Of a DNA stretch of 64,000 bases, positions 62,167 to 64,000 are shown one piece after another. Under the pieces are notes generated by a model, which made no database searches, had not been told where the DNA came from, and saw only the letters and a list, made by a program, of their open reading frames with translations. Position numbers and translations under genes: made by a program. How positions within the stretch are numbered: the first letter of the stretch is position 1; the number at the start of each line of letters is the position of its first letter. The stretch spans positions 1,720,255 to 1,784,254 of the forward strand of contig NZ_LR733817.1 in assembly GCF_902506165.1 (NCBI RefSeq). Direction: 5' to 3'. This stretch comes from Bosea sp. 29B. GTDB lineage: Bacteria > Pseudomonadota > Alphaproteobacteria > Rhizobiales > Beijerinckiaceae.

Positions 62167-62194
62167 TTGACAGTTTTGCAATCGATTACATAAT
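62167..62194 (+). promoter_or_regulatory. strong promoter with overlapping LacI-type palindrome
   Basis: TTGACA (62167-62172) and CATAAT (62189-62194) are 16 bases apart, a near-consensus sigma-70 promoter. Between them TGCAATCGATTACA (62177-62190) is an almost perfect palindrome centred on CG, the typical shape of LacI/GalR-family operators. A repressor bound here would block RNA polymerase. Downstream are an isomerase and a sugar ABC ATPase, so sugar-induced control is likely; the regulator gene is not in the window. Confidence 0.65.
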
Positions 62195-62246
62195 CACTTT
62201 CGAAGCGGCTCCGCAGAATGAGCCATTCTTGGGAGGAGCACCGATC

Positions 62247-62312
62247 ATGCACATCGGCACCGTCGATTCATCGGCATTCTCCGGCGGCGCGACCGCGCTG
62301 CGGCTGCGCTGA
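62247..62312 (+). CDS. small open frame (21 residues) behind a strong ribosome site
   Basis: GGGAGGAG precedes this ATG by eight bases; the frame encodes 21 residues (starting MHIGTVDSS, ending in ALRLR) and stops 21 bases before the isomerase start. No similarity is recognised. It may be a leader peptide coupling translation to the isomerase, or a remnant of a deleted gene. The ribosome site is better than that of the isomerase itself, which argues that it is translated. Confidence 0.4.
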   Translation: MHIGTVDSSAFSGGATALRLR

Positions 62313-62333
62313 TCAGCACGCGTAAGCTCAGCC

Positions 62334-63191
62334 ATGGTCCAGATCGGCTTCAACCTGTTGACGGTCGGCGGCTTCATCGACGAGGCGCATCTGCCCTTGT
62401 GCGAGCGCATCCGCGAGATCGGCTATGATGGCGTCGAGATTCCCGTGTTCGAGGGCGATGTCGGCCATTACGAACGGCTCGGCCGCCGGCTCGATGCGAT
62501 CGGCCTTGCGCGCACCATCGTCACCATCGTCGCCGAGGACAGCAACCCGCTCTCGCCCGATCCGGCCATCCGCCAGAAGGCTCGCGAACGGCATCGCTGG
62601 GCAGTCGACTGCGCCGCGGCGCTCGGCGCCAGCGTCATCGCCGGCCCCTATCACTCGCCGGTCGGCGTCTTCACCGGCGAAGGGCCGCGCGAGGACGAGC
62701 TCGCTCATCTCGCCGAGGCACTGCACGCCATGGCGGACGATGCCGGCGAGGCCGGGATCGCGCTTTCGCTGGAGGCGATCAACCGCTTCGAATGCTACGC
62801 GCTGAACACGATGGAGGCTGCGAGCGCGCTGAAGGCGAAGATCGCGCATCCGAACTTCGGCTACATGTACGACACCTTCCACGCCAACATCGAGGAACGC
62901 GATCCGGTCGGCGCCTACGCGCGCTACGCTCCCGAGATCAACCACATCCATCTCTCGGAGAACGATCGCGGCATCGTCGGGCGCGGCCATGTGCCCTGGA
63001 GCGAGACGTTCCGTGCAATCCGCGCCACCGGCTATGATGGCTGGCTGACGGTCGAGGCCTTTGGCCGGGCGCTGCCCTCGCTCGCCGCGGCAACGCGCGT
63101 CTGGCGCGACCTCTTCCCCGATCTCGACACGCTGCTCACCGAGAGTCACGATTTCATCCGGCGCGGCTGGGCGCAGGCAGGTGCGGCATGA
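62334..63191 (+). CDS. sugar isomerase/epimerase TIM-barrel (xylose-isomerase-like, AP endonuclease 2 fold)
   Basis: A 285-residue metal-dependent isomerase or epimerase of the tagatose-3-epimerase / hydroxypyruvate-isomerase superfamily. Metal-site segments are ALSLEAINRFECYALNTM (Glu), YMYDTFHANIEE (Asp-x2-His), NHIHLSENDRGIVGRGHVPW (His) and LTVEAFGRALPSL (Glu). The set resembles D-psicose/tagatose 3-epimerases. It is coupled by ATGA to a sugar ABC ATPase, so it probably converts the imported sugar. Confidence 0.87.
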   Translation: MVQIGFNLLTVGGFIDEAHLPLCERIREIGYDGVEIPVFEGDVGHYERLGRRLDAIGLARTIVTIVAEDSNPLSPDPAIRQKARERHRWAVDCAAALGASVIAGPYHSPVGVFTGEGPREDELAHLAEALHAMADDAGEAGIALSLEAINRFECYALNTMEAASALKAKIAHPNFGYMYDTFHANIEERDPVGAYARYAPEINHIHLSENDRGIVGRGHVPWSETFRAIRATGYDGWLTVEAFGRALPSLAAATRVWRDLFPDLDTLLTESHDFIRRGWAQAGAA

Positions 63192-64000
63192 GCGCGAGCA
63201 CGCCGGTCCTTTCGATGCGCGGCATCGGCAAGAGCTTCACCGGCGTGCGAGCGCTCGACGATGTCAGCCTCGATTGCCAGGCCGGCGAGGTCCACGCCAT
63301 CTGCGGCGAAAACGGTGCCGGCAAATCGACGTTGATGAAGGTGCTGGGCGGCGTCTATCGCCCCGATGAAGGCGAGATACTGCTCGGCGGCCAGCCTGTC
63401 GCGTTCCGGCACCCGGTCGAGGCGCGCCGGGCCGGGATCAGCATCATCCATCAGGAACTCAGCTTGCTGCCCGAGCGCAGCGTCGCCGACAACATCTTCC
63501 TCGGCCTGGAGCCGACCCGCAGCGGCCTGCTCGACCGCGCCGCGATGCAGGAGGGCGCGCGCAAGCTGCTGGAGCGTGTCGGTGCCAGGCTGCATCCGGG
63601 CGCTCCGGTGAAATCGCTCTCGATCGCCGAGCAGCAACTGGTCGAAATCGCCAAGGCGCTGGCGCTCGATTCACAGATCATCGTCATGGACGAGCCGACC
63701 GCGGCACTCGACGAGCGCGATGCCGGCCGACTTCTGGAACTGGTCGGGACGCTCAAGCGCGAGGGCGCTGCGATCCTCTACATCTCCCACCGCATGGCCG
63801 AATTGAAGGCGATCGCCGACCGCATCACCGTGCTGAAGGACGGCAAGCTCGTCGCGACGCGCCCCGCCTCGGCGCTGACGCCAGCGATGATCGTTCGGCT
63901 GATGGTCGGGCGCGACCTCGCCGATTTCTTCCCGCCACCGGGTGACCCGGCAAAGCTTGGCCCCGTCGTCCTGTCGATACAGGACGCCGGCAACGCCATC
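63188..64000 (+). CDS. sugar ABC transporter ATP-binding protein (RbsA/XylG type), 3' end missing
   Basis: The frame stays open for 271 codons to the window edge. It encodes the first ATPase domain of a ribose-type dual-domain importer. Seen are Walker A CGENGAGKSTLMKVLGG (about residue 40), IIHQELSLLPERSVADNIFLG, the signature region SLSIAEQQLVEIAKALA, Walker B IIVMDEPTAAL and ISHRMAELKAIADRI; the second domain should follow. The ATG overlaps the isomerase stop. Transport of a pentose or similar sugar is inferred. Confidence 0.92.
   Translation, partial: MSASTPVLSMRGIGKSFTGVRALDDVSLDCQAGEVHAICGENGAGKSTLMKVLGGVYRPDEGEILLGGQPVAFRHPVEARRAGISIIHQELSLLPERSVADNIFLGLEPTRSGLLDRAAMQEGARKLLERVGARLHPGAPVKSLSIAEQQLVEIAKALALDSQIIVMDEPTAALDERDAGRLLELVGTLKREGAAILYISHRMAELKAIADRITVLKDGKLVATRPASALTPAMIVRLMVGRDLADFFPPPGDPAKLGPVVLSIQDAGNAI

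Larger units (their letters stand above)
61563..62333. other. 771-base divergent control region without a supported long gene
   Basis: This gap separates the minus-strand sulfur-type operon from the plus-strand sugar operon. It holds three small hairpins (61743-61792), a possible minus-strand promoter (61874-61902), a strong plus-strand promoter with overlapping palindrome (62167-62194) and a small open frame with a strong ribosome site (62247-62312). The long plus-strand open frame crossing the region overlaps the flavin reductase antisense and has no recognisable domain, so I do not call it. Confidence 0.6.

Noticed and set aside
61107..62312. A 401-residue plus-strand open frame crossing the gap before the sugar isomerase.
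   Set aside because: Its first 450 bases are antisense to the flavin reductase, and the rest lacks any family feature. Only the last 21 codons have a good ribosome site, and they are reported separately.

Overview
The window is one stretch of a GC-rich alphaproteobacterial chromosome or large replicon. The many dipeptide-type and polar amino-acid ABC systems, the fused permease/ATPase, the RpiR and PuuR-like regulators and the codon bias fit the Hyphomicrobiales, possibly Bosea or a relative. That placement is an inference from gene content; no rRNA or other marker is present. I saw no tRNA, rRNA, CRISPR array, insertion sequence or prophage gene. Genes are densely packed, with many 4-base ATGA stop/start overlaps.

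Layout. (1) 1-13091 (+): a catabolic operon with a CoA-transferase (cut by the window edge), enoyl-CoA hydratase, acyl-CoA synthetase, nitronate-monooxygenase-like protein, TctC-type binding protein, aldehyde dehydrogenase, RidA, an alpha/beta-hydrolase with Ala at the nucleophile position and an enolase-superfamily enzyme. It is followed by a dipeptide-type binding protein and two permeases without ATPases. (2) 13123-17776 (-): a periplasmic molybdenum hydroxylase made of a Tat-exported large subunit, a 2x[2Fe-2S] subunit and a triheme cytochrome c. (3) 17906-25949: an RpiR regulator diverging from a complete dipeptide-type transporter with a hydrolase and a Rossmann protein. A candidate operator lies between them. 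(4) 25952-36706: a second transporter with a class III aminotransferase and a cupin regulator (-), diverging from an acetylpolyamine-amidohydrolase-like deacetylase, an unknown Rossmann protein and an FAD amino-acid oxidase (+). This looks like an acylated-amine uptake and breakdown locus. (5) 36703-43055 (-): a siderophore locus with an AraC activator, TonB receptor, esterase, binding protein and siderophore-interacting reductase. (6) 43293-51137: two ATPases and a phosphodiesterase (+) converging on a binding protein, a glycerophosphodiester phosphodiesterase and two permeases (-). The parts resemble an agrocinopine-type phosphodiester uptake system. (7) leuA at 51433, with a possible leucine leader peptide. 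(8) 53151-61562 (-): tandem amino-acid binding proteins, a fused permease/ATPase, a GNAT acetyltransferase, three luciferase-like monooxygenases and a flavin reductase. The parts list resembles the Bacillus S-alkyl-cysteine salvage operon. (9) 62167-64000 (+): a strong promoter overlapped by a LacI-type palindrome, a TIM-barrel sugar isomerase and the start of a sugar ABC ATPase.

The most striking observation is inside the DszA/NtaA-family monooxygenase (58586-59929, minus strand). The segment 59575-59614 lies between short inverted repeats and appears to be flipped. On the opposite strand it spells out the family's conserved motif, and turning it back restores that motif exactly in frame. 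It may be an invertible switch, a fixed micro-inversion or an assembly artefact.

All family assignments come from reading motifs by eye. No database search was run, so substrates are inferences.
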